Shown here piece by piece: positions 1 to 10,380 of a DNA stretch of 64,000 nucleotides (positions within the stretch are counted from its first letter, which is position 1; each line of letters starts with the position of its first letter). Below the pieces are notes generated by a model. It was not told the DNA's origin. It saw only the letters and a list, made by a program, of their open reading frames with translations, and did not search any database. Both the position numbers and the translations under genes were made by a program. The stretch is from Molossus alvarezi (Eukaryota; Chordata; Mammalia; Chiroptera; Molossidae). Where the stretch lies: NCBI GenBank assembly GCA_037176705.1, contig CM073887.1, positions 25,795,501 through 25,859,500 on the forward strand, read 5' to 3'.

Positions 1-417
1 TGTTAAAATAATAGTTGTATAATAAGGAAAGTAAATGATATAAAAACCACTGAATTTGATAATACTAATGTATTCAGCCAAAAGTATCACTAAAAATTTC
101 TAGTTAATGATTTTTAAATATTTCATAGATTTTAAGTTGCTTAATAACTAGCAATTCTGAAAAATCTTCCTACAGAAAGCTTTTGATTTCTGTACTAGGA
201 TGGAAAGTATAAATAATAAATGTTATTTATATTTTAATATAAATGAGTATTTTAAAACTCTTATGTTTGAACCCAGCTGCTTTTTATGTTCTGGGTACGT
301 ACAGCGCTATTTAAAAAGAGTTTGTTTTGTAGATGAAATTCAATGTTCACTGAAGGAAAGTTACTGAATTATTTCTCATGGCTATTTGCGTGTTACCAGT
401 TAAAATAATAAAATGGT
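1..417. other. AT-rich non-coding DNA, probable intron
   Basis: No coding, repeat or RNA signal is seen. If the terminal exon downstream is real, this is part of its preceding intron. Positions 402-417 are the left target-site duplication of the next SINE. Confidence 0.4.
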
Positions 418-658
418 GCCCTGGCCAGTTTGGCTCAGTGGTTAGAGCGTCGGCCTGCGGCCCGGAGAGACCCAGGTTCAGTTCCCGCTAAGGGCACCTA
501 CTTCGGTTGCAGTTTGTCCCCGGCCCTGGTTGGTCGTGCGGGTGGCAGCCACTCGATGTGTCCCTTCACGTCGATGTTTCTCTCTCTCTCTCCCTTCCTC
601 TCTCTCCCTCCCACTCTATCTGTACAAAAAATGGAAAAAAATATCCTTGGGTGAGGAT
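418..658 (+). mobile_element. VES-type SINE, young subfamily C
   Basis: The tRNA-derived head has a pol III box A (TGGCTCAGTGGTTAGAGC) and a box B-like GGTTCAGTTCCC. It is followed by a TC-rich stretch and the subfamily tail TATCTGTACAAAAAATGG. The element is bounded by a perfect 16-bp TSD, AAAATAATAAAATGGT, at 402-417 and 659-674. The intact TSD points to a recent insertion. The short open frame here has no coding meaning. Confidence 0.93.
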
Positions 659-749
659 AAAATAATAAAATGGTAAAGACTTTTTTCCAAAAATTTTAAT
701 ATCCCATAAAAATCTAAATATGTATTAAAGGTATAGGGAATACATTGAT

Positions 750-1330
750 TGCATAGATCAAAATATCAGCTGCTTTACTCTCGTAGATTGGTTTGGGAGT
801 ATAAAATGATGTAAGCTGCCTTGAAAAATAGGTAGGTAGTACCTCAAAAAACTAAGTAGTGTTACCATATGTATCTGCAATTCCATTCCTAGGTATTTAC
901 TCAAGAGAATTGAAAATATGTCCATGCAAAATTTTGTACAAATTATTAGCAGCATTATTTATAATAGCTAAAAGGTAGAAACAACCTAGATGACCATTGA
1001 CTGATGAATGGATATACAAAATGTAGTATATACATACAATGAATATAAAAAGGAAAGATGTTCTGGTACATACTACGACATGGATAAACCTTTAAAACTT
1101 TATTCTAAGAAGCCAGTTAAAAAAGATGACATAAATTGTATGATTCAGTTATTATGAAAATCCAGAATAGGCAAATCTATAGAAACAAAAATTAATGGTT
1201 GCTGGGGCTGGGGGAGAGGAAATAAGGAGTGACTGCTACTAAATACTGAGTTTTTGCTTAGAGTGATGAAAGTATTCTGGATAGGGGTGTTGGTTGCACA
1301 ACTTTATGAAGTACTTAATAAATTTTATAA
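750..1330 (+). mobile_element. Old L1 3' end (ORF2 C-terminus and 3'UTR), decayed
   Basis: The stretch reads like the degenerate end of mammalian L1 ORF2. It has an 'isolated exposure' tract with TTCCTAGGTATTTACTC, a 'GATGAATGGATATACAAAATG' type segment, and 3'UTR-like text with GGGGGAGAGGAAATAAGGAG. Stops occur in all frames. Boundaries are approximate. Confidence 0.6.
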
Positions 1331-1471
1331 ATGTTTGAAGCCTTTTGTTTTCTAATCTTCGTAGTATTTGGGGAGGATTTTCTTCTCTTAATTTATCCTG
1401 TATGAATAGAGTCATCAGTGCCAATTGCTAATTTTGTGTTTTCATTTATTCTCTTTAAAAATGTGGCACTA

Positions 1472-1680
1472 TGACTGGCCAGTGTGGCTCAGTGGATTGT
1501 TGTCCGATGGACTGAGAGGTCCTGCTTCGATTCCCAGTCAGGACACATGCCCAGATTGTGGGCTTGATCCCCAGTGAGGGGCATGCAGGAGGCAGCTGGT
1601 CCAATGTATCTCTCATGTTGATGTTTCTATCTCTTTCTCCCTCCCTCTCTCTCTAAAAAAATCAATAAAAACATATAAAA
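1472..1680 (+). mobile_element. Canonical VES SINE (subfamily A)
   Basis: It starts ACTGGCCAGTGTGGCTCAGTGG (box A) and has box B GCTTCGATTCCCAG, a GGAGGCAGCTG motif, a TC-rich stretch and the AAAATCAATAAAAAC tail typical of VES elements. No clear TSD survives, so it is older than the subfamily C copies. Confidence 0.85.
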
Positions 1681-3488
1681 CATGTCAGAATACAACAGTT
1701 GAGTATAGTATTTTTATTTTTTTTTAAATTAAAGGCTTTTACAGTATGGTACTATCAAGAACACATTTTCAGACCTGAGCACTATGCCATTAGCCAGCTT
1801 TCTGGCTATCTTTGTGAAATATTCCTCTGAAGATAGCTCTTCTATCCACATTTCATGAGTAGGCTGCATTAGCTCTTCAATAGATATAAACCCAAAGTGA
1901 AAATGATTTCTTTGCAAAACATTTCCCCTCCTACAGAATTGTAACTAAAGCTTATTTTAAGTCTTGTCTATAGAAATTTGAAAGAGCTAGTCTTGTCATA
2001 GACAAATGGCTTGAAAGGAATTGACTTTATTGGTGTAATCATCTTTAGGAGGAAACAACCAGAACTTTTTATAAAGCAATTAATTATTTGAATTATAGGA
2101 GCACTAACTTTCTGTTTATACTTCATACCATAACCCTTTAGGCAAAGTGGATCGCTTAAGAAAAGAATTCTCTGATACTTGGTGTTATCCTACTTTGATA
2201 TCAAAATAACTCCTTATTCACTTTTAAAATGCTGAAAATATTTTGAACTAGATGCTTTTAATGTATTTATGTCTTATTGGAATAAACTGCTTTTATTAAT
2301 CTTATGGTACCATTAATAAAAATAAAAAGATTGTAAAATTATTCTAATTAGAGTTTTACAATGCTGGAAATTAAACCCATGTTTAATTAATTTTTTTTTT
2401 CTATTTTTTTTCTTAACTAGGTCCTTTGTGATGTTGCTTGAGCTTATTCTTCTGCAATTGATCTCATTCCTGTTGGCTAAATATTAAGTCCATGACACCA
2501 TTAAGTTAATGCTCATTTGTTTTAGGCCTCATTTATAGTTCCAGGAAAATACAGAAACAAACCTTACCTGTACATTAGATGACCTAATTCCTTTTTGTTC
2601 ATTCTTAGAAACACCATAACTTCTATAAACAATCATTTTATAGTTATTGTCACACCCATGGCTTATTCTATACTAAAGAACATAGTTGAGTTTTTGGAAA
2701 GTATGAGATTTACAAATTTGGTCTTGAATATTCACATACATCTATAAATATTACAGTTAATGAAGCAGGAAATTATTGCTACATAAGATGAATATTTGTT
2801 TTGAAAGAGTAATATTTCAAGTATAATTTTTTTTTTAAATTTGGTTAAATTTTTGGATTTTTCTATACTATAAGTAGATAATGGTTTCTTGAAGTTTATT
2901 TTATAAAGATGATTTGTTTTACTGTTTTATGGTACCAGTAGGATGCTAATATAAAATTGATGTGTTGAGTTATATAAATGTTTGTATTAGTATTTAAATA
3001 ATGAAATATTGGACAGTTAGTTTTTGTAGTCCAGGGGTGAATGTTTCTGCTGGTTTGATACCTAATACAGTTTTCCAAAAAGAAGCAAATATGAATTTGC
3101 TGTGTTTTATCTTTTCTTCATGAACTACCCCTTAGTGTCAGAACCAAATTTAAAAGGAGCTTCATTGTGGAGCCAGAGAAATCAAAGCTTTTTTTGTGAT
3201 AAATAAAAAAGACACAAAACAAGTAATATAGATAGCTAAGAAATAGCTATCCAAGAATGCATTTTAGTAAGATCTCTGAAGCATTGTCAGTGAAAGAAAT
3301 GTAATACTGACTGAAAAAACTGTCAGGATTTGCCATGCAGTGAATACTCACACAATCTTTACCAGCAATATAGTATTATCAGGATTTTGAGTGTTAGAAC
3401 ATTATGTTAAACTGTGATTATAGTTTTAATGCTTTGTCTATTTGAATTAAATTTGCATCCATAAAGATATGGAGCATAATTGTTCATG
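1681..3488. other. AT-rich unique DNA, probable last intron
   Basis: No repeat or RNA family is recognised. A 62-codon open frame on the - strand (1729-1917) is the only coding-like stretch, and it is listed among the rejected items. The sequence leads into a pyrimidine-biased tract and AG at 3500-3501. Confidence 0.35.
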
Positions 3489-3501
3489 TATTTATTTACA
3501 G

Positions 3502-3701
3502 ACTACAATTTCCGTCGCAGCTCAATAAATAGTCTTTCCCCTGTTAATGCTACCCTCACTTCTGGGACTCCCAGCGTGCTTCCTTATACTTCAAGGCCTT
3601 ATTCTTATCCAAGCTATCCCTTGTCACCAACAATATCACTTGCTAATGGCAGCCATGTTGGACAGCGACTGTATATCTCCAATCAGGCCTCATTCTTCTG
3701 A
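3502..3701 (+). CDS. 3'-terminal coding exon of an unrecognised host gene (partial)
   Basis: A splice acceptor (TGTATTTATTTACAG, ending 3501) precedes an open frame that runs to TGA at 3699-3701. The exon begins with the last two bases of a codon and encodes about 66 residues. It contains NFRRSSINSLSPVNATL, a serine/proline/tyrosine-rich middle (LPYTSRPYSYPSYPLSP) and the C-terminus LYISNQASFF. Such low-complexity Ser/Pro/Tyr tails are usually disordered protein ends. No upstream exon lies within the 3.5 kb before it, apart from anything to the left of the window. An AT-rich stretch with several polyadenylation hexamers follows, as expected of a 3'UTR. I do not recognise the gene. The alternative is a retrocopy, but the clean acceptor and absence of a TSD and A-tail argue against that. 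Confidence 0.6.
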
Positions 3702-4445
3702 AGAAAATACTGTAAACATGAATATTAAAGTTTCTTTGTAAAGCATGCTAATTAAAACAGTGTTTTATTTTAGAATTGGGTTTGCACATTTGGTTTTAAA
3801 ATGATAAATCTGTATTTATTTCAGCAAGCATCAACCATAATTCAGAATAATCCACAGCGGTAGAACTTGTAAAAATAAGTTTAAAAAATTACTCAGTGGT
3901 TTCTCTTGATAAAGGTATAACAAACTATTCTTTTTAAACTTTTGGTATATGAAACACTTCTAATTCCTGAGTGAGCAATAGAACCCAGTAGTATATGTTA
4001 AATTTTTGCGTAATTTTGCTACATAGCATTTCACAATATTAAAGCACTTGCAGACAATGGTTACACTGGATTCAATTACCAAGGATCACTATCTGTATTA
4101 GAGATTAGGGCAGTTATATAACCAGAAGCATCTAACTATTATGTAGAAAGAAATGAAGGGCAAAAAGATAAGGATGCAGATTTTACTCAGCACTAAAGAA
4201 AAAAGCAGTGTACCATTGTGGTCCTTGAAAATATAAGTATTTTAGTTAATTATTTGTTTTTGAAATAAATTATACTTTTGCTGTTAATGTATTGAAGGTT
4301 TTTATAGTTATGCTTCATTTATGTTTTTGATAGTCACTGTATAGTTGTTTGAGTAATGTGTTACTATTTTGAATGTTGAAATCATGTGTTGTTTAATTTT
4401 GTACTTCAAATTCTTTGACATTAAATATGTGATGTTTCTAATATG
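3702..4445 (+). other. Probable 3'UTR of the upstream exon
   Basis: AT-rich, repeat-free sequence directly follows the stop codon. It contains ATTAAA at 3724 and 4038, AATAAA at 4264 and ATTAAA at 4420. The last is followed by a GT-rich stretch (TGTGATGTTT, TGTGTTTTATTTT), which suggests cleavage near 4440-4445. The extent is inferred. Confidence 0.5.
4420..4425 (+). promoter_or_regulatory. Probable polyadenylation signal ATTAAA
   Basis: The hexamer is followed 10-30 bases later by a GT-rich downstream element. It is the most distal good signal after the terminal exon. The AATAAA at 4264 could give a shorter mRNA. Confidence 0.45.
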
Positions 4446-4849
4446 CATGTGTTTTATTTTTTATTCACAAAAAATTTAGCCTTCACAATCAGCTGACTTT
4501 TTCTTGAGAACAGTTTCCCTTAGTGGGTATATAGCCATAGGCTCTGTGTCTTCAACGGACTAAAAGAAAGGATAATGCAGAAAATAGTTTTATGATACAT
4601 AGTAAAAAAAAAAAAAAAACTCTTCTTCAGAGGTCAGTGGAAATATTTTGTTGATGAACCCAATGAAGTTCCCCTTTTTACTTATGAGTAATTAATTCTG
4701 GTCTTTTGGGGTTGTTTAATATCTTAGTAGTGTATATATGTAATGAATTTCTTTTGATAGTTTGAATAATCAATAGATATAAAAATCCACTGGTACTGGT
4801 ATTAACTTTGTTGATCAACTAATTGTGTAGCTGTATGACATAGGATTTG

Positions 4850-5134
4850 CATTTTTATTTTTTTTTAAATTTTTTTGTTTTTTAGAGAGAGGAAGGAAGA
4901 GAGAGAAACATCGATGTCTAGGAGGGGAAAGGAGAAACATCTGTAACAAAAATAAATTAATAAAAATTGGAGGGAAAAAAAAAACTATGTGAGAGAGAAA
5001 CATAGATCAGCTGCGCGATACCCCCCTACTGGGCATTGAGCCCACACCCTGGGCATGTGCCCTGACTGGGATCAAACTGAGACCTTTCAGTCCACGGGAC
5101 GATGCCCAATCCACTGAGCCACACTGGCCGGGCC
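4850..5134 (-). mobile_element. VES SINE (minus), interrupted by an L1 tail
   Basis: On the + strand it reads T-rich tail, GAGAGAAACATCGATG, GCATGTGCCCTGAC and ends CACACTGGCCGGGCC, the complement of a tRNA-like head. The body is interrupted at 4918-4989 by a foreign A-rich segment, described separately. Flanking TSDs are not obvious. Confidence 0.8.
4918..4989 (+). mobile_element. Very short L1 3'-end insertion inside a SINE
   Basis: The segment contains GGAGAAACATCTGTAACAAA, the same 3' end seen (reverse complement) at the tails of the L1s at 12.9, 49.3 and 61.4 kb. An A-rich tail follows. It splits the SINE between ATCGATGT and ATGTGAGAGAG, so the TSD is at most 4-5 bp (ATGT). It is a roughly 70-bp, extremely 5'-truncated L1. 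Confidence 0.6.
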
Positions 5135-5139
5135 AAATA

Positions 5140-6110
5140 CTTAAATCTTTTGACCCAGAATTTCTAGTTCTGGGATATATTTGCATGTATATATATAAAA
5201 CATGTTTGTAACCCAAATACCTATTATTCAGGGACCTTGTAACAACCCAGAGAATATCTTCCCGAAGCTTCTTGAAGTATCTGTCTGATGATGAGCTTTT
5301 ACCCCTGATGTTATCAGGGAAACTAGCAAAAGCAATGATGTTAAGCCTTTTATCTGTTTAATAGTAGACCTAAGGCTAAAAGGTGAGACTAAGGGTGGTA
5401 ATATAATATATAAATGTTATATATTGCCACAAAATAGAAAAAAAAGTGAAACCAAAATTGGGGGAAGGGAGAGGGAAGAGAAAGGTAGAATAAGCTCTGT
5501 TTTCTAAATGATAGGTAGCAGTCAGAAGATGCCATTAATAACTGACAAACCAGATTGTAAAACCTCAGCTAAGAGAGCAGGGACTAAAAGCTTATAAAAG
5601 ATACCAGGAAAGGGGTAATAACCAGAGCAGAATTACAAACCTAAAATATAAAAACAAAAAGAGCAAAGAAAAGTCATTCTGTAGAGAAAACAACACTGTA
5701 AGTATAACTTAATACACATAGTAATTACATCCTAAAATAAGAAGATTGTTGTGAAAGGGCTTGCCTCAAATTGGCTCCAAAACAGATTCCAACTCTATGA
5801 TCTCTGGAAGAGACAGACCCAAAACAAAGCGATCCAAAAAGGCAAAATAAAAGGGGATGGCAAATGTATAGCAGGCAAATGGAAATAAAAGGGCATATGT
5901 GCAACTCTATTTGTTGCAGCATAATTTGTGATTTTAAAATGCAGCAAACAACTGAAATGTTCATACATGGAAAGCTGGCTGGGTAAATGGCCAAGTTCAC
6001 ATCATGGAGTGTAATGCAACCGTGAGGAATGAGAAAGAACTCTAATAAACTGATACAGGGTCAATTCCGGGATGACCAAATTACAAGAGTACGACATGCT
6101 ACATTTTATA
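5140..6110 (+). mobile_element. Scattered L1 ORF2 debris
   Basis: Two stretches resemble degenerate L1 ORF2 3' sequence: about 5145-5225 ('TTTGACCCAGAATTTCTAG') and about 5880-6060 ('TTTGTTGCAGCATAATTTGTG', 'ATGGAGTGTAATGCAACCG'). The DNA between them (5240-5870) shows nothing recognisable. No reading frame survives. Confidence 0.4.
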
Positions 6111-6866
6111 GATGAAGAAATAGCCCCTCTGTGAACCAGTGATTTATATCTACACATGAATTCACTTTTTGTAAGCATCTCAGCCCCAGCTCCTGCTTAG
6201 ACAAGACACAGTGTTACATAAAGTTGGAAAGAGTTATACCAAGAGACAAGCTTGCAAAGTCATTTCCTGGCCATGCCAGTCTCAGGCCAAAAAAGGCTCT
6301 TGCAAAGAAAACACCAGTGAAAGTCTCGGCTTCATTATTTCAGTGATATAGAGGAATCATGACTAGCTGGAAAGAGGATCGTATTTATTGAACACATCCT
6401 GTGTGCTTGGTTCTAGAAAGATGGCTATGAATGTGGTCCTGAAGGAAATCACAATACTATAAAGAAAGTATGACGTGGTGTGGCTGGAAAAGTTTAAAAA
6501 GCATATGGATACATGTTGACTGGAACTAGAATTCCAGGGTCATGTAGTAAAAACAGATTAGTCTGGTGTCTCTGCATATTTAAACCTTCACAATCACCTT
6601 CTACACTATGAGACTGACATTCTAACAAAAGCAATAAAAGCTATCCTTGGGAAAAATAAGAGCAGTAGGCTACAAGCCACCTTTCACTCTTAATTTGAGA
6701 ATCTCATGTATTCAGTGTGTAGACCCCTTATATTTCTTCATTCAGCAGATATTTTATTCTATTTTTGCAATTAATGTTGGGTTTACAGTAATGAATATAC
6801 ATTGTTTCTCCTCCCTTGGAACTGATGTAACCAGGCTGTACTGACCAATATATAAAGCTCCTGGGT

Positions 6867-7125
6867 CAGCGATTTTCAGCTGGTATGCCACAAGAATTTT
6901 TAAAACATGCAGCACCTGACTACTTAGGGCACTAACCCCTTTTCCCTTAGATTGTCAAATAAAAAAAAATGGCAGCAGCCAACACAATAGCTGTCCGGTG
7001 TGAATGAATCAAAATTATACCTATTCTTTTTTTGTCAGATCAGCAAAAAACATATTTTTTTGGTGTGCTGCAGAATTTTAGTAGTTTACATGTGCCATGA
7101 GGTGAAAAAAGGTCAAAAATCGCTG
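6867..7125. mobile_element. Non-autonomous hAT-like MITE, about 259 bp
   Basis: The ends are inverted: CAGCGATTTTCAGC at the left and the complement CAGCGATTTTTGACC at the right, with 10 identical terminal bases. Eight-base flanks TCCTGGGT and CTCTAGGT agree at 5 of 8 positions, consistent with a decayed hAT 8-bp TSD. The interior has no open frame. Near both ends the text mentions a paired motif (GGTATGCCACAAG and GTGCCATGAG). The family name is not certain. Confidence 0.65.
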
Positions 7126-7133
7126 CTCTAGGT

Positions 7134-8462
7134 CAAAGCTTCTAGAGCACTTAATAACAGATCTTACTAAGAACCCTAAGTGTCCACATCAGAATCCAGT
7201 CCTCACTAAATAAGGTGAACATCAAGATTGCACAGAATCCTATATAGTATAAATGTTAAGGTAAGGCATCTCAGCTCCGCTTATGTAACTGCGTACTCTG
7301 TTATGAAAGGGCTCTTTAGCACATTCTTCAACGATAGTTATTGCTTTAAAAAGCAACATTCAGAGAACACTGGAGAGAGGAATGCAAATCAACTTGTTAT
7401 TCACTGAAGGGTCTTGGACTTTTGAACTGGGTCCCTAGTTGTCTTATGCCAATTCCACTTGAATAGCTGCTCTCTGACCTTTTTAAGTTTTCCAATACAG
7501 TCACTGAAGTGGTACACAGTGATTAATTATCTTGGGTGTCACATGAGTGATTCTGGATAATAGCTGTGTGAACTAGGAAAAATTGTTCTCTAAACAGAGA
7601 AGGGAGGTGCAACATTCCAAATATGCAAAGATGGCATTGTGAGACCACATAAAACGTGTGTTGAGATTTTCCTGTATTGAATCTCTCTCTGCTCGAAATA
7701 TCCAGAATGGTTTCTGTTTCCTGTACTAAGTAGAGGAGCATGTCTTCGGTATGGGGCAGCCACCTGTGCTAAGTGGGTTACCTTCATTACTGAATATCTG
7801 AAAGTTTAATCATTGTGGAGAAGGGAGCTATCAGATTGAAACCTCTGTAGGTCAATGTAGATGAAATGTCAAAATACATCTAGGGAAAAATGCTTAAAGT
7901 TTTGGAAAAGAAGTATCACTAGACCCTTACTTAATAGGACCCATCAAAACAAAATACCCAGTGCATGAACAAATAAAATGTTAAAAGTTTAATGCATAAA
8001 CATGTGCACTCTGAAATGGGAGAGTAATAACAAAATGAACCTCAAATCATCACAGTGCTGTAGGAATCTCATCCATCTTCACCATTCCTGCTCTGTGATG
8101 AACAGAGACCCTATGGCTAGTTTTGTTTGAAGTGTATGGGAAGGAGAAAACAATGAGCATATCCTCTTCACCTAGATACCTAGATTTGTCAAAATGTGCT
8201 CAGGGGAATGTTCACAGTGGCCACTTCCTCCAAGCTGATGTTTTTCAGAATCCCTTTTCAGGCAGGGTCAATGTTTTCTCTCCAACAAAAATAATGACTG
8301 TTCCAGATGCATCCTTCCATAACAGTTTCTGGAATTACCTGTGTTTTTCTGCAGGGGGAAACATCCTGTAGTTTATGAGGGAAAAAATTAACACAACAAT
8401 CAGCAATTTGGCTCAGTAAAGCTTGTGTTATTTTGAAAACAAAATTTGCAAATGTGTCTGTC
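7134..8462. other. Unique non-coding DNA
   Basis: Short open frames on both strands overlap each other and none looks like a conserved protein. No repeat was recognised. Confidence 0.35.
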
Positions 8463-8477
8463 TGATTTCCTATTTTT

Positions 8478-8733
8478 GTTGTTGTTGTTAATCCTCACCC
8501 GAGGATATTTTCCCCCCACTGATTTTTAGATAGAGTGGAAGGGAGAGAGGGGGTAAAGAGAGAGAGAAAACAGTGATGTGAGAGGCACATCTATTAGTTG
8601 CCTCCTGCATAGGCCCATCTGGGGCCAGGATAGATCCTGCAACCCAGGTGCATGTCCTTGACTGGGAGTCAAACCAGCAACCCTTTGGTACGAGGGCTGA
8701 CGCTTTAACCACTGAGCCAAACCGACCAGGGCT
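8478..8733 (-). mobile_element. VES-type SINE, intermediate subfamily B
   Basis: Read on the + strand it begins GTTAATCCTCACCCGAGGAT, has GATTTTTAGATAGAGTGGAA and ends GAGCCAAACCGACCAGGGC (complement of box A and head). An imperfect TSD flanks it: TGATTTCCTATTTTT near 8463 and TGATTCCTATATTTT near 8734. It shares the tail hairpin with subfamily C but has a different body. Confidence 0.85.
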
Positions 8734-8749
8734 TGATTCCTATATTTTT

Positions 8750-9544
8750 TGGAGGGGTGAAAGATAATTCTATCCTAATTTATTTTAAATAAAAAGGACT
8801 TTAAATGATTATGTATTATCTAAAGTAAAAGGGATAAGGGAAAGCAACTGAAAGGTCACTTTATACAGGGGAGAGGGTGATGTTTGAGAAAATAATTGGA
8901 TAAAGCAGTACTGAGGTCCAGTGCCTGATCAAGCAGGAATATAAAGGTACAACCATTTTAACCCAGTGAAGGATAAAACCGAGGGGTCATTTTAGCATCA
9001 GAGTTTGCCATGGGGTTGGCTGAGGATAGAAGGCCTACATCACAGACCAACTTCTCCTTGCTACCTTTTCCTTTCTGTCATAGGTATCCATCCCAAGGGC
9101 ACCCCTTAGTAAATATTCTGAACATGAAATACTACCTCAGAATCTACTTTCCAGAGAATTCTGCCTGTGACAGTTGGTGCCAAGACTTTGCAGAGTAAGC
9201 AGGTGACAAGGTAGAGTTTTGAAGATAGATCACCCAAAAACAAAGACCTCATTTTTGATGCATGCAGTGCAGATGGCTCCAGTCGGTGCTCTGGTGGTTA
9301 GGACTTACACTAGTGTGGAAATGGAATGGTATGCTGGTGAAAGGGACACACCTGGTGGCAGTGTCTCAGGTATTGGGAAAGTAGGGAAGCAATAGTAACT
9401 AAGAACAATGGAAGTGACATTAGAGGAATGGTAGTGTAAGAGGTCCCCTTGGTTAGTCCCCTTGAAATTTAAACAATTTGAACAGCTATACTTCAACAAA
9501 GGATTCCGTACTCAGTTCACAAACACATCTGAGAGACTGCACAT
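8750..9544. other. Unique non-coding DNA
   Basis: I see no gene, RNA or recognised repeat. The frame at 9305-9499 (-) has no protein-like features. Confidence 0.3.
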
Positions 9545-10380
9545 TAAAACATCTGAAATGGGAAAGTGGGAATAAACAAGGGCGGTAGGACCGGAGAAGG
9601 GCTGAGATGGTGCCCAGAACTCACAGTCCAGAGCTCCCTGTAGGTCTCAGCTTGGAAAGGGGAGGAATCATGTTGCCACTCACAGTCCTTTCGTCTGGGA
9701 GCAGCAGATACAGTGAGCATTCCTGCAGGAGTGGTCAGTAGGAGCTGCAGCTGAGCCCAGTGACCTGAGCAGGAACAAAGCGTAGAGGAGTGGCCACACG
9801 TGTCTGGCCATTGCCCTTCCAGACAGAGAAACAAAGCAACGGAGCCTTGCTGCCTCCCCTCACCCTCCCGGAGCTAGCAGCAGGACCCAGAAAAAGCTGT
9901 AGCAGTGAGTGTCAGGCTGCAGAGCACAACATTTGAAAACCCAAGAAAAGGTACTAGAGAAACGATGTTTTTCCCTGAGTGGCGGGTTGGGTGGAGATAC
10001 AGAAAGGAGGCCACAAAGGTCTGCTGGTCACAAAGCAAAGCAATAAAGGCAGGGACCAGCTTCCTCCAGCTCACCCCACTCCCACACGTTGTAACCATTT
10101 TGCCAGCAGCGTCTGGATACAGGGGACAGCACTGGGATTTCAAGGATTTGTAACTCTGTCACCCACCACATTCCCCCTCAGGGTTGGTGCCCCAAGACCA
10201 AGGCAGCCTGAACATGGGAGATGCCCACCTTCCAAGGGAACAGGCCATTTTCCACCACCCCGCAGAGATCTGAAAAATCAAATCAGTGCAAGAGAATTAA
10301 AGAACTTGTGATTCAGCACCACCTATTAGAAAATAATACACTTCTTACCAATCTACTAGAGAAGTGCCACTCATACTTAG
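9545..10380 (+). mobile_element. Probable 5'UTR of the old + strand L1
   Basis: The sequence is more GC-rich than its surroundings and leads directly into a recognisable L1 ORF1 start at 10381. It contains CAGCACCACCTATTAGAAAA just upstream, as in old mammalian L1 5' ends. The left boundary is a guess from the composition change. Confidence 0.4.

Noticed and set aside
418..500. tRNA-like sequences with A and B boxes.
   Set aside because: They are SINE heads with TSDs and A-tails, not tRNA genes. The anticodon arm is not preserved.
1729..1917. A 62-codon minus-strand open frame that reads like protein (EELSSEEYFTKIARKLANG).
   Set aside because: It has no ATG at its start, the sequence upstream is not open in any consistent frame, and I know no matching family. 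An A-rich run follows its stop, so a tiny retrocopy is possible but unsupported.
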